Positions 16,598 through 24,294 of a stretch of DNA of 46,202 nt are shown in pieces. The notes under the pieces are model-generated. The model was not told the origin of the DNA, did not search any database, and was given only the letters and a program-made list of their open reading frames with translations. Made by a program: the position numbers and the translations under genes. The DNA is from Bradyrhizobium acaciae. GTDB taxonomy: Bacteria; Pseudomonadota; Alphaproteobacteria; Rhizobiales; Xanthobacteraceae. Within the stretch, counting starts at the first letter, position 1, and every line of letters starts with the position of its first letter. The stretch covers positions 1 through 46,202 of the forward strand of contig NZ_JACMYK010000051.1 in the NCBI RefSeq assembly GCF_020889785.1. The letters run 5' to 3'.

Positions 16598-17392
16598 CTA
16601 ATGCGTCGCACCCGCTGCGATCGGATCCAGCCCGCTCTTGACCAGCGCGTCATGTGCGTCCGGCGAGGCGAGGAAGCTGATCAGCGCCTTGCCGGCGTCG
16701 GGCTCTTTTGAAACCGACGCGATGCCGGCGGAGAACACCGTGATCTTCTGCAACGGCTCCGGCAGCGGACCGACGATGTCGATGCCGCTGACCGGCTTCA
16801 GCTCGGAGATCTGTTGCAGGCCGATCTCGGCCTCGCCCTTGGCGACGATCTCGCCGACTGGAGTTGCCGGGATCATCCGCGCCTTGTCCTTCATCTGGTC
16901 GGCGATCCCTAGCTTCTGGAACATCTCGGTCGAGACATAGACGCCGCTGGCGCTGTCGGAATAGGCGACCGATTTCGCCGCTAGCAGCGCCTGCTTGACG
17001 GTGTCGGCCGAACTGAGGTCCGGCTTCGGTGCGCCTGATTTGACCGCGATCCCGATCGGCGATTTCACGAGGTCGACGCGGCTGTCGGCCGCCACCTTGC
17101 CCTGCTTGATCAGGTCACCCAGCGCATAGCCGACCATGATCAGCACGTCGGCCGGTTCGCCGCGCGCCAGCCGCACGGGAATGGCGTTGGTCGTCGTCCC
17201 CATCGATGGCCCGAAGGCGGTCACCACCTTATGCCCGGTCTTGCGCTCGAATTCCGGCACCAGCGCCTTGTAGGCCGCGGTCAGCCCGCCCGAGATCATG
17301 ACATGGACTTCGGCGGCAGACGCGGCTGACGTGAACGCGAGGGCGCCGACGAAGGCGAGCGTGAGGGCACGTAAGGCGGTCAAGGCGCGCAT
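16598..17392 (-). CDS. ModA-like periplasmic substrate-binding protein
   Basis: The 264-residue protein has a Sec signal peptide (cleavage near SAASAAE) and the ModA-type fold: VHVMISGGLTAAYKALVPEFERKTG at the start, ARGEPADVLIMVG, DSASGVYVSTEMFQKLGI and GEAEIGLQQISEL. Members bind molybdate, other oxyanions or small organic acids. The molybdate-contacting residues could not be confirmed, and no modB or modC is adjacent, so molybdate specificity should not be assumed. The start follows GGGAGAAA at good spacing. It is an isolated gene flanked by two dispersed repeats. Confidence 0.85.
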   Translation of the reverse strand: MRALTALRALTLAFVGALAFTSAASAAEVHVMISGGLTAAYKALVPEFERKTGHKVVTAFGPSMGTTTNAIPVRLARGEPADVLIMVGYALGDLIKQGKVAADSRVDLVKSPIGIAVKSGAPKPDLSSADTVKQALLAAKSVAYSDSASGVYVSTEMFQKLGIADQMKDKARMIPATPVGEIVAKGEAEIGLQQISELKPVSGIDIVGPLPEPLQKITVFSAGIASVSKEPDAGKALISFLASPDAHDALVKSGLDPIAAGATH

Positions 17393-17478
17393 GGAGTTTC
17401 TCCCTGGACGATTCTTGGGAAGGGGTCGTCGTGGGCGGGGAGACTATCGCTCGGGAGAAGACGTGGCTAGTCGCCACT

Positions 17479-17600
17479 CGTCATTGCGGGAGCGTAGCGA
17501 CGAAGCAATCCATCGTTCCGCATGCATGGACCGATGGATTGCTTCGCGGAGCCTGTCATCGGGCGCGCGTTCGCGCGACCCGTTGGCTCGCAATGACGGG
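17479..17600. repeat. interspersed palindromic repeat (GTCATTGCGAGCG family)
   Basis: TCGTCATTGCGGGAGCG with GCAATCCATCG on the left mirrors GATGGATTGCTTCGCGGAG and GCTCGCAATGACGGG on the right. Related copies lie at 21508-21593 and 38126-38213. This copy holds an extra GC-rich insert (GGGCGCGCGTTCGCGCGACC). Confidence 0.85.
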
Positions 17601-17619
17601 AAAAAGCGTCGCGTAGCGC

Positions 17620-18849
17620 TCACGAATTCACATGCACGAAATCGCGCAGCAGCGGATAGATCTCGTTGTTCCAGCGCTTGCCGGAGAACACGCCGTAGTG
17701 GCCGACGCCAGCTTGCATGTGATGCACCTTGCGATAGGTGCGGACGCCGGTGCAGAGGTCCTGGGCGGCGAGGGTCTGGCCGATCGAGCAGATGTCGTCC
17801 TTCTCCCCCTCCACCGTCATCAGGCCCATGCGCCGGATCGCCGCCGGGTTCACCGCACGGCCGCGATGCATCAGCATGCCCTGCGGCAACAGATGTTCCT
17901 GGAACACGTCGCGCACGGTCTCGATGTAGAACTCCGCCGGCAGATCCATGACTGCGAAATATTCGTCATAGAAGGTCTTGATCAATTCGGCCTTGTCGGT
18001 CTCGCCCTTGGCGAGATGGTCGGCGAGGTCGATGTGCTGCTTGATGTGGCGCTCCAGGTTCATCGACACGAACGCCGTGAGCTGCACGAAGCCGGGATAG
18101 ACCTGACGCAACGCGCCCTTGCACTGCATCGGCACGTAATTGATCAGATTGTCCTCGAACCACTTGATCGGCTTGCTCTTGGCGAATTCGTTCACCTTGG
18201 TCGGCTGGATCCTTGTGTCGATCGGCCCGGCCATCAGGGTCAGCGACGCCGGCCGCGCCGGATGATCGTCTTCCGACATGATCGCAGCCGCCGCCAGCGC
18301 CGAGACGGAAGGCTGGCAGATCGCCACCATATGCGCGCGCGGGCCGAGCTGGCCGAGGAAGTCGATCAGATGGTCGGTGTAGTCCTCGAGCCCGAAGCGG
18401 CCCTCGCTGCGCGGGATGTCGCGCGGATTGTGCCAGTCGGTGATGTAGACGTCGTGGTCCTGCAGCAGCGTCTTCACGGTGCCGCGCAGCAGGGTGGCGA
18501 AATGCCCGGACATCGGCGCCACCAGCAGCAGCCGCGGCTGCTCCGGTCCGTCCACCTTCCTGAAATGCAGCAGCGAGCCGAACGGCGTCGCATAGGCGAC
18601 CTCCTCGGTCACCTCGTATTCCCGGTTGCCGGAGGACACGCTGCCGATGGCGTAGTCGGGGCGGGCGTAGGTCAGGGTGGAGCGGGAGATCAGCTCGAGC
18701 GCGGCGGCGAGCCGGCCGTACACCCGGTCGGCGGCGCCCTGCGGCACCAGATTGAGGTATTTCAGCGCCGCTGCGGCCCCGGTCCGCCACGGCGCCGTGA
18801 GGTCCATGTGGTTCTGATAGGCTTGGTACATCATTGACATCATACGCAT
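17620..18849 (-). CDS. phaZ: intracellular polyhydroxyalkanoate depolymerase
   Basis: The 409-residue alpha/beta hydrolase breaks down stored PHB granules to hydroxybutyrate. It shows the PhaZ family sequence MMYQAYQNHMDLTAPWR at the N-terminus, the lipase-box-like CQPSVSAL with nucleophile Ser181, an acid at about 351-352 in EGEKDDI, and His384 in GVGHYGVFSG. It has no signal peptide, as expected for the intracellular type. Several Met codons cluster at the start; 18849 or 18843 fits the AGGGGCGG site best, while an upstream reading to 18933 would overlap the sigma-54-like promoter of the divergent glutathione transferase gene. No phaC or phasin gene is adjacent. Confidence 0.93.
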   Translation of the reverse strand: MRMMSMMYQAYQNHMDLTAPWRTGAAAALKYLNLVPQGAADRVYGRLAAALELISRSTLTYARPDYAIGSVSSGNREYEVTEEVAYATPFGSLLHFRKVDGPEQPRLLLVAPMSGHFATLLRGTVKTLLQDHDVYITDWHNPRDIPRSEGRFGLEDYTDHLIDFLGQLGPRAHMVAICQPSVSALAAAAIMSEDDHPARPASLTLMAGPIDTRIQPTKVNEFAKSKPIKWFEDNLINYVPMQCKGALRQVYPGFVQLTAFVSMNLERHIKQHIDLADHLAKGETDKAELIKTFYDEYFAVMDLPAEFYIETVRDVFQEHLLPQGMLMHRGRAVNPAAIRRMGLMTVEGEKDDICSIGQTLAAQDLCTGVRTYRKVHHMQAGVGHYGVFSGKRWNNEIYPLLRDFVHVNS

Positions 18850-18913
18850 CCGCCCCTGGCCCGGCTGGATATGCAATATCGACGCCAGAGAGGGGGCGGG
18901 CTGCCCGGCAAAT

Positions 18914-18929
18914 TGGCACGTGGCTTGCT
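18914..18929 (+). promoter_or_regulatory. consensus sigma-54 promoter upstream of the glutathione transferase
   Basis: TGGCACGTGGCTTGCT fits TGGCACG-N4-TTGCW at every fixed position, with GG at 18915-18916 and GC at 18927-18928. The predicted start near 18940 gives a leader of about 77 bases to the gene at 19017. Enhancer sites were not recognised; they could lie within phaZ. Confidence 0.65.
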
Positions 18930-19016
18930 GCAAAAACGAAAGGCTCCGGGGCGCGGCGGCTTGGAAAGACGTGCGGCGGCCGGGAGCGGGATGTGTTCAG
19001 GGCGTGAGGCAAGGGC

Positions 19017-19673
19017 ATGGCGAAAGCGACACTCACCATCAGCAGCAAGAATTACTCGTCCTGGTCGCTGCGCGGCTGGCTGCTGGCGAAATTCGCCGGG
19101 CTGGAGTTCGAGGAGGTGGTCACGGCGCCCGATGACCCCTCGGCGCGGGCCGAGCTGCTGCTGCTGTCCTCGTCGATCCTGGTGCCCTGTCTGCGCCACG
19201 AGGGCGCGACGGTCTGGGATACCTTGGCGATCGGCGAGTATCTCAACGAGATCATGCCGCATGCCGGGCTGCTGCCGGAGGACCGCATCCAGCGCGCCCA
19301 TTGCCGCTCGATCTCGGGCGAAATCCACTCCGGCTTCACCACGTTACGCTCGTCGCTGCCGGTCAACCTCAAGGGGCATTTTCCCGGCTTCAAGATCTGG
19401 TCGCGGGCGCAGGCCGACATCGACCGTGTCTGCACGATCTGGGCCGATTGCCTAGGCAAGTCCGGCGGGCCGTTCCTGTTCGGCGAACGCCGCACCATGG
19501 CGGACGCGATGTATGCGCCGGTCGTGACCCGCTTCATGACCTATGACGTCAAGCTCGATCCTGTCCTTGCGGCCTATGCCAGGACCATCATGGCGATGCC
19601 CGAGATGCAGGAATGGGTGGAGGCTGCGAAGGCGGAGCCCGCCGACGTCGAGGAGCTCGAGGTCGAATATTAG
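19017..19673 (+). CDS. glutathione S-transferase family protein
   Basis: The 218-residue protein has an N-terminal thioredoxin-like GST domain (about 4-80; ISSKNYSSWSLRGWLLAKFAG, then ILVPCLRHEGATVWDTLAIGEYL, which holds the cis-Pro and the glutathione gamma-glutamyl contact) and a helical C-terminal domain (about 90-215, with FLFGERRTMADAMYAPVVTRF). The SSWS motif supplies a likely catalytic Ser. It should conjugate or reduce electrophiles with glutathione in the cytoplasm. The gene is divergent from phaZ, with a consensus sigma-54 site between them that points toward it, so expression may follow nitrogen or another RpoN-linked signal. The start has AAGGG close by. Confidence 0.9.
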   Translation: MAKATLTISSKNYSSWSLRGWLLAKFAGLEFEEVVTAPDDPSARAELLLLSSSILVPCLRHEGATVWDTLAIGEYLNEIMPHAGLLPEDRIQRAHCRSISGEIHSGFTTLRSSLPVNLKGHFPGFKIWSRAQADIDRVCTIWADCLGKSGGPFLFGERRTMADAMYAPVVTRFMTYDVKLDPVLAAYARTIMAMPEMQEWVEAAKAEPADVEELEVEY

Positions 19674-19993
19674 GCAGTGCGCGCGCCGGCCTGCCTGGGC
19701 CGGCGGCTCAAGCTCAAGGCAAGCCTTGCTCAATGGGCGTGCCGCCGGCGTCGGGAATCGGTGACGCGCCGTCGGCGTGGCCGATCGACGCCAAACGCAA
19801 ATTCGCGCCTCGCGCCAAATGCTTCCGCCGCGGCGGCCGCGCGTGGCGAGACCGATCGCCGCAGCACAACCGGGCTGGCAAGGATTTCGCATAGCAACAA
19901 TCGAGCTGTGACCGCGACGATGCGACGCTGCCGAAAATTTGGACGCTGAGCCGCGCCGCGATCTCGCAAACACGAGAACCGTGGAGGCTTGAA
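19674..19993. other. 320-base gene-free gap
   Basis: No convincing coding frame is present. Just after the glutathione transferase stop, GCCGGCCTGCCTGGGCCGGC can form a short GC-rich hairpin without a T-tract. The rest is unremarkable until the GGAGG ahead of the cupin gene. No promoter was recognised. Confidence 0.4.
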
Positions 19994-20428
19994 ATGAACC
20001 AGCACGCCGTCGTCGGCAAATTCTCCCACGTCAAACCCGGGGATACCGAGTTCAAGGGCGGAGGTCTGCGCGACTTCTTCCTGTATCGCGATCTCGGCAT
20101 CGCCGATGCTACCGGCGGGCAGGTTATCTGCCATCTGGTCAAGGCCAATCCCGACCTGCCGCCGGAAGAGGGCACCGGCTGGCACAAGCATCTGTGCGAT
20201 TTTCAGATCGTCATCATGACCAAGGGCTGGGCGCGCTTCATGTATGAGGACAAGGAGACGCTGGTCGAGGCCGGCGACGTCATCCATCAGCGTCCCGGCA
20301 TCACCCACTATCTGTTCGATTACTCGAAGGACATGGAATACCTCGAGATCGTCAGCCCCGCCGATTTCAAGACCGTGGACGTGCCGCCGGCGACCGAGAC
20401 CGTGCCGCCGACCACGCCGTGGAAATGA
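19994..20428 (+). CDS. single-domain cupin protein
   Basis: The 144-residue protein has a cupin_2-type barrel. The first motif is seen as GTGWHKHLCDFQIVIMTKGWARFMYEDKE (His residues at about 62 and 64) and the second as AGDVIHQRPGITHYLFDYSKDMEYLEIVSP. These supply a possible metal site. The motif His/Gln set is not a full GX5HXH...E set, so a non-enzymatic binding role is possible. The start follows a good GGAGG. No operon partner is evident and function is unknown. Confidence 0.8.
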   Translation: MNQHAVVGKFSHVKPGDTEFKGGGLRDFFLYRDLGIADATGGQVICHLVKANPDLPPEEGTGWHKHLCDFQIVIMTKGWARFMYEDKETLVEAGDVIHQRPGITHYLFDYSKDMEYLEIVSPADFKTVDVPPATETVPPTTPWK

Positions 20429-20458
20429 TCGCGAGGAGGATCAGAGAAGGGATCGCAA

Positions 20459-20596
20459 ATGTCGTCGGCGGAGGAATTAACCTTTGTTATCGGCCGCTGG
20501 CTGCGGCCGATCGTCATGCTTCTGTATGTGGTGCGCCGCCTCGGGCTGATAGCCACATCTAGCCGTGAACAACGGAGTACGCTGCTCAATCAGTGA
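20459..20596 (+). CDS. possible 45-residue small protein
   Basis: ATG at 20459 is preceded by AAGGGA at a suitable distance and opens a frame to TGA at 20594-20596. The product would be MSSAEELTFVIGRWLRPIVM followed by LLYVVRRLGLIATSS and a polar tail. The middle is hydrophobic and flanked by arginines, so it could be a small membrane-associated peptide. It lies in the gap after the cupin gene. There is no family match I recognise, so conservation would decide whether it is real. Confidence 0.3.
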   Translation: MSSAEELTFVIGRWLRPIVMLLYVVRRLGLIATSSREQRSTLLNQ

Positions 20597-20671
20597 TTCG
20601 GGCGCGATTCGTTCCATCCGCGTTCCAAATCTTAAAGCACGGCGCGTGCGCGTCGCGTTTTGAAACAGCAT

Positions 20672-20693
20672 GCATGGTCCGGAAGGACCATGC
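20672..20693. repeat. perfect hairpin downstream of the 20716 gene
   Basis: GCATGGTCC, a four-base GGAA loop and GGACCATGC form a 9-bp stem 22 bases beyond the 3' end of the minus-strand gene at 20716-20940. The surrounding GCGTTTTGAAAC...GCGCAAGCG resembles fragments of the dispersed GCATGATC repeat family. It may also act as that gene's terminator, though the T-run is weak. Confidence 0.5.
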
Positions 20694-20715
20694 GCAAGCG
20701 CGGCGCCTGATGCAC

Positions 20716-20940
20716 TCAGGCCAGGCCCGGTTGCTTCTCGCGCGGCTTCCGCCAGGCGATGACGTTGGCTTCCAGCGCGCCACCTGTCGTGTCATTGCGC
20801 CACTGGCCGTTGACGAAGCGGCAGGCGAACGGCAGCTGATACGTTCCGCTATGATCCTCACAAAGCACTTCCACGCGTTGTTCCGGCGAAGGTTCGCCAT
20901 TGCCATCGAATTGCGCCAGCCGTTTTTCGCGCGTTGCCAT
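20716..20940 (-). CDS. conserved small hypothetical protein
   Basis: The 74-residue soluble protein opens MATREKRLAQFDGNGEPSPE and contains VEVLCEDHSGTYQLPFACRF and NGQWRN. I recall closely similar short proteins in Bradyrhizobium; the pattern CEDH...YxLPFxCR...G.WRN is distinctive. The start at 20940 has GGAGACAG upstream. Two Cys and one His might bind a metal, but nothing proves it. A competing longer minus-strand frame over the same bases has no family features. The gene is divergent from the secreted coiled-coil protein at 21136. Confidence 0.65.
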   Translation of the reverse strand: MATREKRLAQFDGNGEPSPEQRVEVLCEDHSGTYQLPFACRFVNGQWRNDTTGGALEANVIAWRKPREKQPGLA

Positions 20941-21135
20941 GCGATCTGTCTCCACTGCCCAAGGTCGAGCCAAAAGGGGTCGAACCAAACAAGTTCCGAA
21001 GGCCCCCGTCCCCACGAGTAGTCCCCGTAATGGGTGAAGCACACCGCTCGAATACGGTTTCAGTGTGGTATGTCTGCCCGGCTTTCAGCGTCGCGCGCAC
21101 AAAACTGTGAATGACGCGTTTGATTGGGGATGCCG

Positions 21136-21504
21136 ATGATCGCTCGTTTCGCTGTTGTCCTGCTCATGCCGCTCGTGTTCGTCGTCGGAACCGCGCGTGC
21201 GCAGGACGTTCCCGGCATCGAGATCTGCACCGTCGAGAAGACGATGGAGCGGCGCACGAGCTGTCTGCAGAGCAACGTCGACTTCCTGCAGAAGACGATC
21301 GGCAAGCTCACGACAGATCATCAGCAGAAGCTCGAAGCCGCCAACCGGCAGATCGCGAGCTTGCAGAGCGCAATTGCGGGCCTGCAGAAGCTCGTCACCG
21401 ATTTGCAGGCGGCGCAGCTCAAGCTGACCGAGGATCTGAAGAAGAAGGCCGATGCGCCCGCGGCGAAGGATACGACGCCGGCTGCGAAGGACGGGACGAA
21501 GTAG
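21136..21504 (+). CDS. secreted coiled-coil protein, function unknown
   Basis: The 122-residue protein has a signal peptide (MIARFAVVLLMPLVFVVGTARA, then QDVPGIEICTVEK), two cysteines (in IEICTV and TSCLQ) and a long heptad region (about 45-95, LQKTIGKLTTDHQQKLEAA and following). An Ala/Lys/Thr/Pro-rich tail ends it (DAPAAKDTTPAAKDG). It probably lies in the periplasm as an extended helix or oligomer. The start at 21136 has GGGGA five bases upstream; ATG at 21130 is too close to that site. A dispersed repeat follows the stop within a few bases. Confidence 0.7.
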   Translation: MIARFAVVLLMPLVFVVGTARAQDVPGIEICTVEKTMERRTSCLQSNVDFLQKTIGKLTTDHQQKLEAANRQIASLQSAIAGLQKLVTDLQAAQLKLTEDLKKKADAPAAKDTTPAAKDGTK

Positions 21505-21507
21505 AGA

Positions 21508-21593
21508 TCGTCATTGCGAGCGCAGCGAAGCAATCCACCTCTCAGCTTGCCGAGATATGGATTGCTTCGTCGCTTCGCTCCTCGCAATGACGG
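21508..21593. repeat. interspersed palindromic repeat (GTCATTGCGAGCG family)
   Basis: TCGTCATTGCGAGCGCAGCG with AAGCAATCCA on the left mirrors GGATTGCTTCG and GCTCCTCGCAATGACGG on the right. It separates the convergent genes ending at 21504 and 21610 and could fold on either transcript. Confidence 0.9.
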
Positions 21594-21609
21594 TGGAAGG
21601 CCGGACCCG

Positions 21610-22713
21610 TCACGCCACCCGATATTTCTCCATCACGTCGCGATCCGGCTCGTAGCCGAGCCCGGGGCCCTGGGGCACGGCGACATGGCCACGGGCGTCG
21701 ACGTCGATGCGGTCGCCCCACAGGCAGGCCGGGCGCTTCATGAAGAACATTTCGATCAGGCCTTCGTCGCGGATCGCCATCAGATGCAGGGTGGCGAGGA
21801 AGCCCGGCCCGAAATACGGCGAATGCGGAATCACCTGGACGCCGAACTCGTCGGCGAGCACCGCCACGCGCAGGAATTCGGTGACGCCGCCGACCTTGAT
21901 CACCGACGGCTGCGAGTGACTGACCGCGCCCGCGGTCATCATCTGGCGGAATTGATGCACGGTGCAGGCGTTCTCGCCGGCCGCGATATCGAGCCGGCCC
22001 TCTCTCCGCACCTCCGCGAGCGTCGCAAAATCCTCCGGCGGCCAGACCGGCTCCTCAAGGAACATCGGCGCGGCCTGCTTGCAGTCGCGCGCGAACTGGA
22101 TTGCCGCCGGTCCATCCAGCGGGCAGTTCATGTCGACCATCAGCGGCACGCCGGGGCCGATCGCCTCGCGCGCGGCGGCAACTGCGGGCACAGTGGTCTC
22201 GTGCAGCTTGATCGCAGCGTAGCCGAGCTTGATCGCCTTCTTGCATTCGGCGGCGATATGGCCGGGATTACCGATCCGCATCAGGCTGGCATAGGCCGGA
22301 ATCGCGCTGCGCCTGGCGCCGCCGATCAATTGATGCAGCGGCACGCCCTTCACCTTGCCGGCGAGATCCCACAACGCGACGTCGAGCGCGGAGATCGCAA
22401 ACATCGTGATGCCGTAGCGGCCGAACAGATGCAGATTGCGCTGGATCTGCTCCATCACGGCGGGGATTTTGGCTGCGTCCGGCACCTCGAGGCCGCGGGC
22501 CTGCGGCGCGATCATCTCGGTCACCGCCATGCTGCTCGTCTTCGGGCAGACATAGGCGAAGGCATCGCCCCAGCCGGTCAGGCCGGCATCGGTCGACACC
22601 TCGACCAGCACCATGTCGAGCGCCGAGATGGCGGATGCGCCCTGGCGGAAGCTCGCCGGGCCTGCGTCATAGGGAATGCGGATGTGGTGGGCGCGGACGT
22701 CGGTGATTTTCAT
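21610..22713 (-). CDS. mandelate racemase/muconate lactonizing family enzyme (enolase superfamily)
   Basis: The 367-residue protein has the capping domain (about 1-125) and the barrel with metal ligands Asp194 (LMVDMNCPLD), Glu220 (FLEEP) and Glu247 (AAGENA). The general base positions are Lys169 and His171 in AAIKLHE, where many family members have KxK. Lys273 (VIKVGG) follows the third ligand, and His297 in VIPHSPYFGPG sits near the end of the barrel. It abstracts an alpha proton from a carboxylate; racemase and dehydratase are both possible. It is 244 bases downstream of a branched-chain-type binding protein on the same strand, which might import its substrate. Confidence 0.88.
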   Translation of the reverse strand: MKITDVRAHHIRIPYDAGPASFRQGASAISALDMVLVEVSTDAGLTGWGDAFAYVCPKTSSMAVTEMIAPQARGLEVPDAAKIPAVMEQIQRNLHLFGRYGITMFAISALDVALWDLAGKVKGVPLHQLIGGARRSAIPAYASLMRIGNPGHIAAECKKAIKLGYAAIKLHETTVPAVAAAREAIGPGVPLMVDMNCPLDGPAAIQFARDCKQAAPMFLEEPVWPPEDFATLAEVRREGRLDIAAGENACTVHQFRQMMTAGAVSHSQPSVIKVGGVTEFLRVAVLADEFGVQVIPHSPYFGPGFLATLHLMAIRDEGLIEMFFMKRPACLWGDRIDVDARGHVAVPQGPGLGYEPDRDVMEKYRVA

Positions 22714-22832
22714 TGTTGTTGTCCTTCCGATCGCAGGATGGGCCGCGAGCGCTTGATTGCCGGATACTCTAGCCCAAGTGCGGCGAGCTTGCGTGCAGCT
22801 TCGCTTCGGCTCGCCTGGGTTCCGGCTGCTCC

Positions 22833-22869
22833 AAGTCTGCTTGTGACAAGTCTGCTTGTGACCAAGTCT
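22833..22869. repeat. short tandem repeat, 15-bp unit
   Basis: AAGTCTGCTTGTGAC occurs twice in direct succession (22833-22847 and 22848-22862), followed after one base by AAGTCT. It lies in the spacer between the enolase-superfamily gene and the binding-protein gene. It may be replication slippage; no function is evident. Confidence 0.7.
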
Positions 22870-22903
22870 AGCTGGTAAGAATCTTGCGCGTGAATCGTGT
22901 CGA

Positions 22904-22940
22904 AGACGTGGATGCCCGGCGCAGGGCCGGGCATCATGAA
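22904..22940. repeat. half copy of the CATGGCCGGGCTTG palindromic repeat
   Basis: GACGTGGATGCCCGGC, a short loop and GCCGGGCATCATG match the right half of the element at 4049-4140. It lies just past the stop of the binding-protein gene on the minus strand and could act as its 3' hairpin. Confidence 0.65.
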
Positions 22941-22957
22941 GCCCAAAGAGGAAAGCC

Positions 22958-24196
22958 CTAGCTGCTCTTCTCGCCGCTCATGATGGGACCGAACCGCTCC
23001 CAGCTCTCGCCCTTGAAGCGCATCATCTGCAACTGCTCGATCGGCGCGTAGTCGTCCGGCCCGGTCTTGATCTTCGTCCCCGGCAGATAGATGCCGATCT
23101 CGAAGTTGAGGCTGGCCGCCTGCTTCATCAGGTTCTCGCGGGTGAGGTTGTCGCCGCATTGCCGCAACACCTGCTCCAGCCCCTTGGCGACGCCGTAACC
23201 GAACACGGTCGAGGCGTCGTTCTGGTCGCCCTCGGGATACCACTTGGTCATGAACGCGCGCCACTCGTTCATGGCTGGATCGTTCTTCCACTCGTGGTCC
23301 GCCGGGTCCTTCAGATACTGGGTCGACAGGATGTCCTGGCTCGCCTCATAGCCGGCCGGCTTCATCACGCCGCCGATCGAGACCGAGACGTTGGTCAGGA
23401 ACTGGACCGGATGCCAATCGAGCTCAGCGGCCTTCTTGATCGCCTGCGCCGCGAATTTCGGCGTCGCGATGTTGACGAAGATGTCGGGGTTGGCGCCCTT
23501 GATCTGCACGATCTGCGAATCCACCGTCGGCGACGTGGTCTCGTAGGAGGATTCGACGACGATCAGTTTCTTGGCCGCATCGCCGAGCCCGTCATGCAGG
23601 CCGATCAGGTAGTCCTTGCCGAAATCGTCGTTCTGGTAGAGCACGCCGATGGTCTTGCCGGGATATTTCTGCAGGATGTATTTGGCATAGATGCGCGCCT
23701 CGACCTGGTAGCTCGGCTGCCAGCCCATGGTCCAAGGAAAATTCTTCGGATCGTTCCACTTGGCGGCGCCGGTGGAGACGAACAGCTGCGGCACCTTCTT
23801 GGAGTTCATGTATTTCTGGATCGCGGTGTTGCCCGGCGTGCCCAGCGGATTGAAGATCAACAGCGCCTCGTCGCTCTCGACCAGTTTGCGGGCCTGCTCG
23901 ACCATCTTCGGCGGTGAGTAGCCGTCGTCGTAGGAGACGAAGTTGACCTTGCGGCCGTTGATGCCGCCCTCGCTGTTGAGCTTGTTGAAATAGGCCGCTT
24001 CGGTCTTGCCGATCGTGGCGTAGGCGGATGCCGGGCCGGAATAGGGCATGATGTTGCCGACCTTGATCTCGGTGTCGGTCGCACCCGGATCGTATTTCTT
24101 CTGGGCGTTGGCGGCGCCGGCGAGGGCGATCGTCAAAAGCCCCGCAAGCGCCGCTGATATGACGCAGTTGACATAGCTCAGGCGTTGGTGGTGCAT
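22958..24196 (-). CDS. branched-chain-amino-acid-type ABC substrate-binding protein
   Basis: The 412-residue protein has a signal peptide ending near AGAANAQ and a type I periplasmic binding fold (LivJ/urea/amide group): TDTEIKVGNIMPYSGPAS, SEGGINGRKVNFVSYDDGYSP, FNPLGTPGNTAIQKYMN, GVLYQNDDFGKDYL and FVNIATPKFAAQAIKKAAEL. Such proteins feed HAAT-type ABC importers for amino acids, amides or aromatic acids. No permease or ATPase is near. The AGGGAGG site favours ATG at 24196 over the adjacent ATG at 24199. A sigma-54-like site lies about 100 bases upstream, and an AraC/GyrI-like regulator is divergent. Confidence 0.9.
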   Translation of the reverse strand: MHHQRLSYVNCVISAALAGLLTIALAGAANAQKKYDPGATDTEIKVGNIMPYSGPASAYATIGKTEAAYFNKLNSEGGINGRKVNFVSYDDGYSPPKMVEQARKLVESDEALLIFNPLGTPGNTAIQKYMNSKKVPQLFVSTGAAKWNDPKNFPWTMGWQPSYQVEARIYAKYILQKYPGKTIGVLYQNDDFGKDYLIGLHDGLGDAAKKLIVVESSYETTSPTVDSQIVQIKGANPDIFVNIATPKFAAQAIKKAAELDWHPVQFLTNVSVSIGGVMKPAGYEASQDILSTQYLKDPADHEWKNDPAMNEWRAFMTKWYPEGDQNDASTVFGYGVAKGLEQVLRQCGDNLTRENLMKQAASLNFEIGIYLPGTKIKTGPDDYAPIEQLQMMRFKGESWERFGPIMSGEKSS

Positions 24197-24294
24197 CATT
24201 GTCCTCCCTGACATGCTGGCCGCGGCTCGTGCAGTCTTGATTTTCGGGCAGCTTGGTGAGCCGTCGGATCGATGCGGCTGCGAGTATGCACGAT

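Noticed and set aside
16598..17392. Assignment as the molybdate-binding protein modA
   Set aside because: The fold matches, but there are no modB or modC neighbours and the oxyanion-contacting residues could not be confirmed.
20586..21044. 152-residue minus-strand frame overlapping the small hypothetical gene
   Set aside because: Composition is not protein-like and it has no binding site; the 20716-20940 frame has both a site and a familiar sequence.
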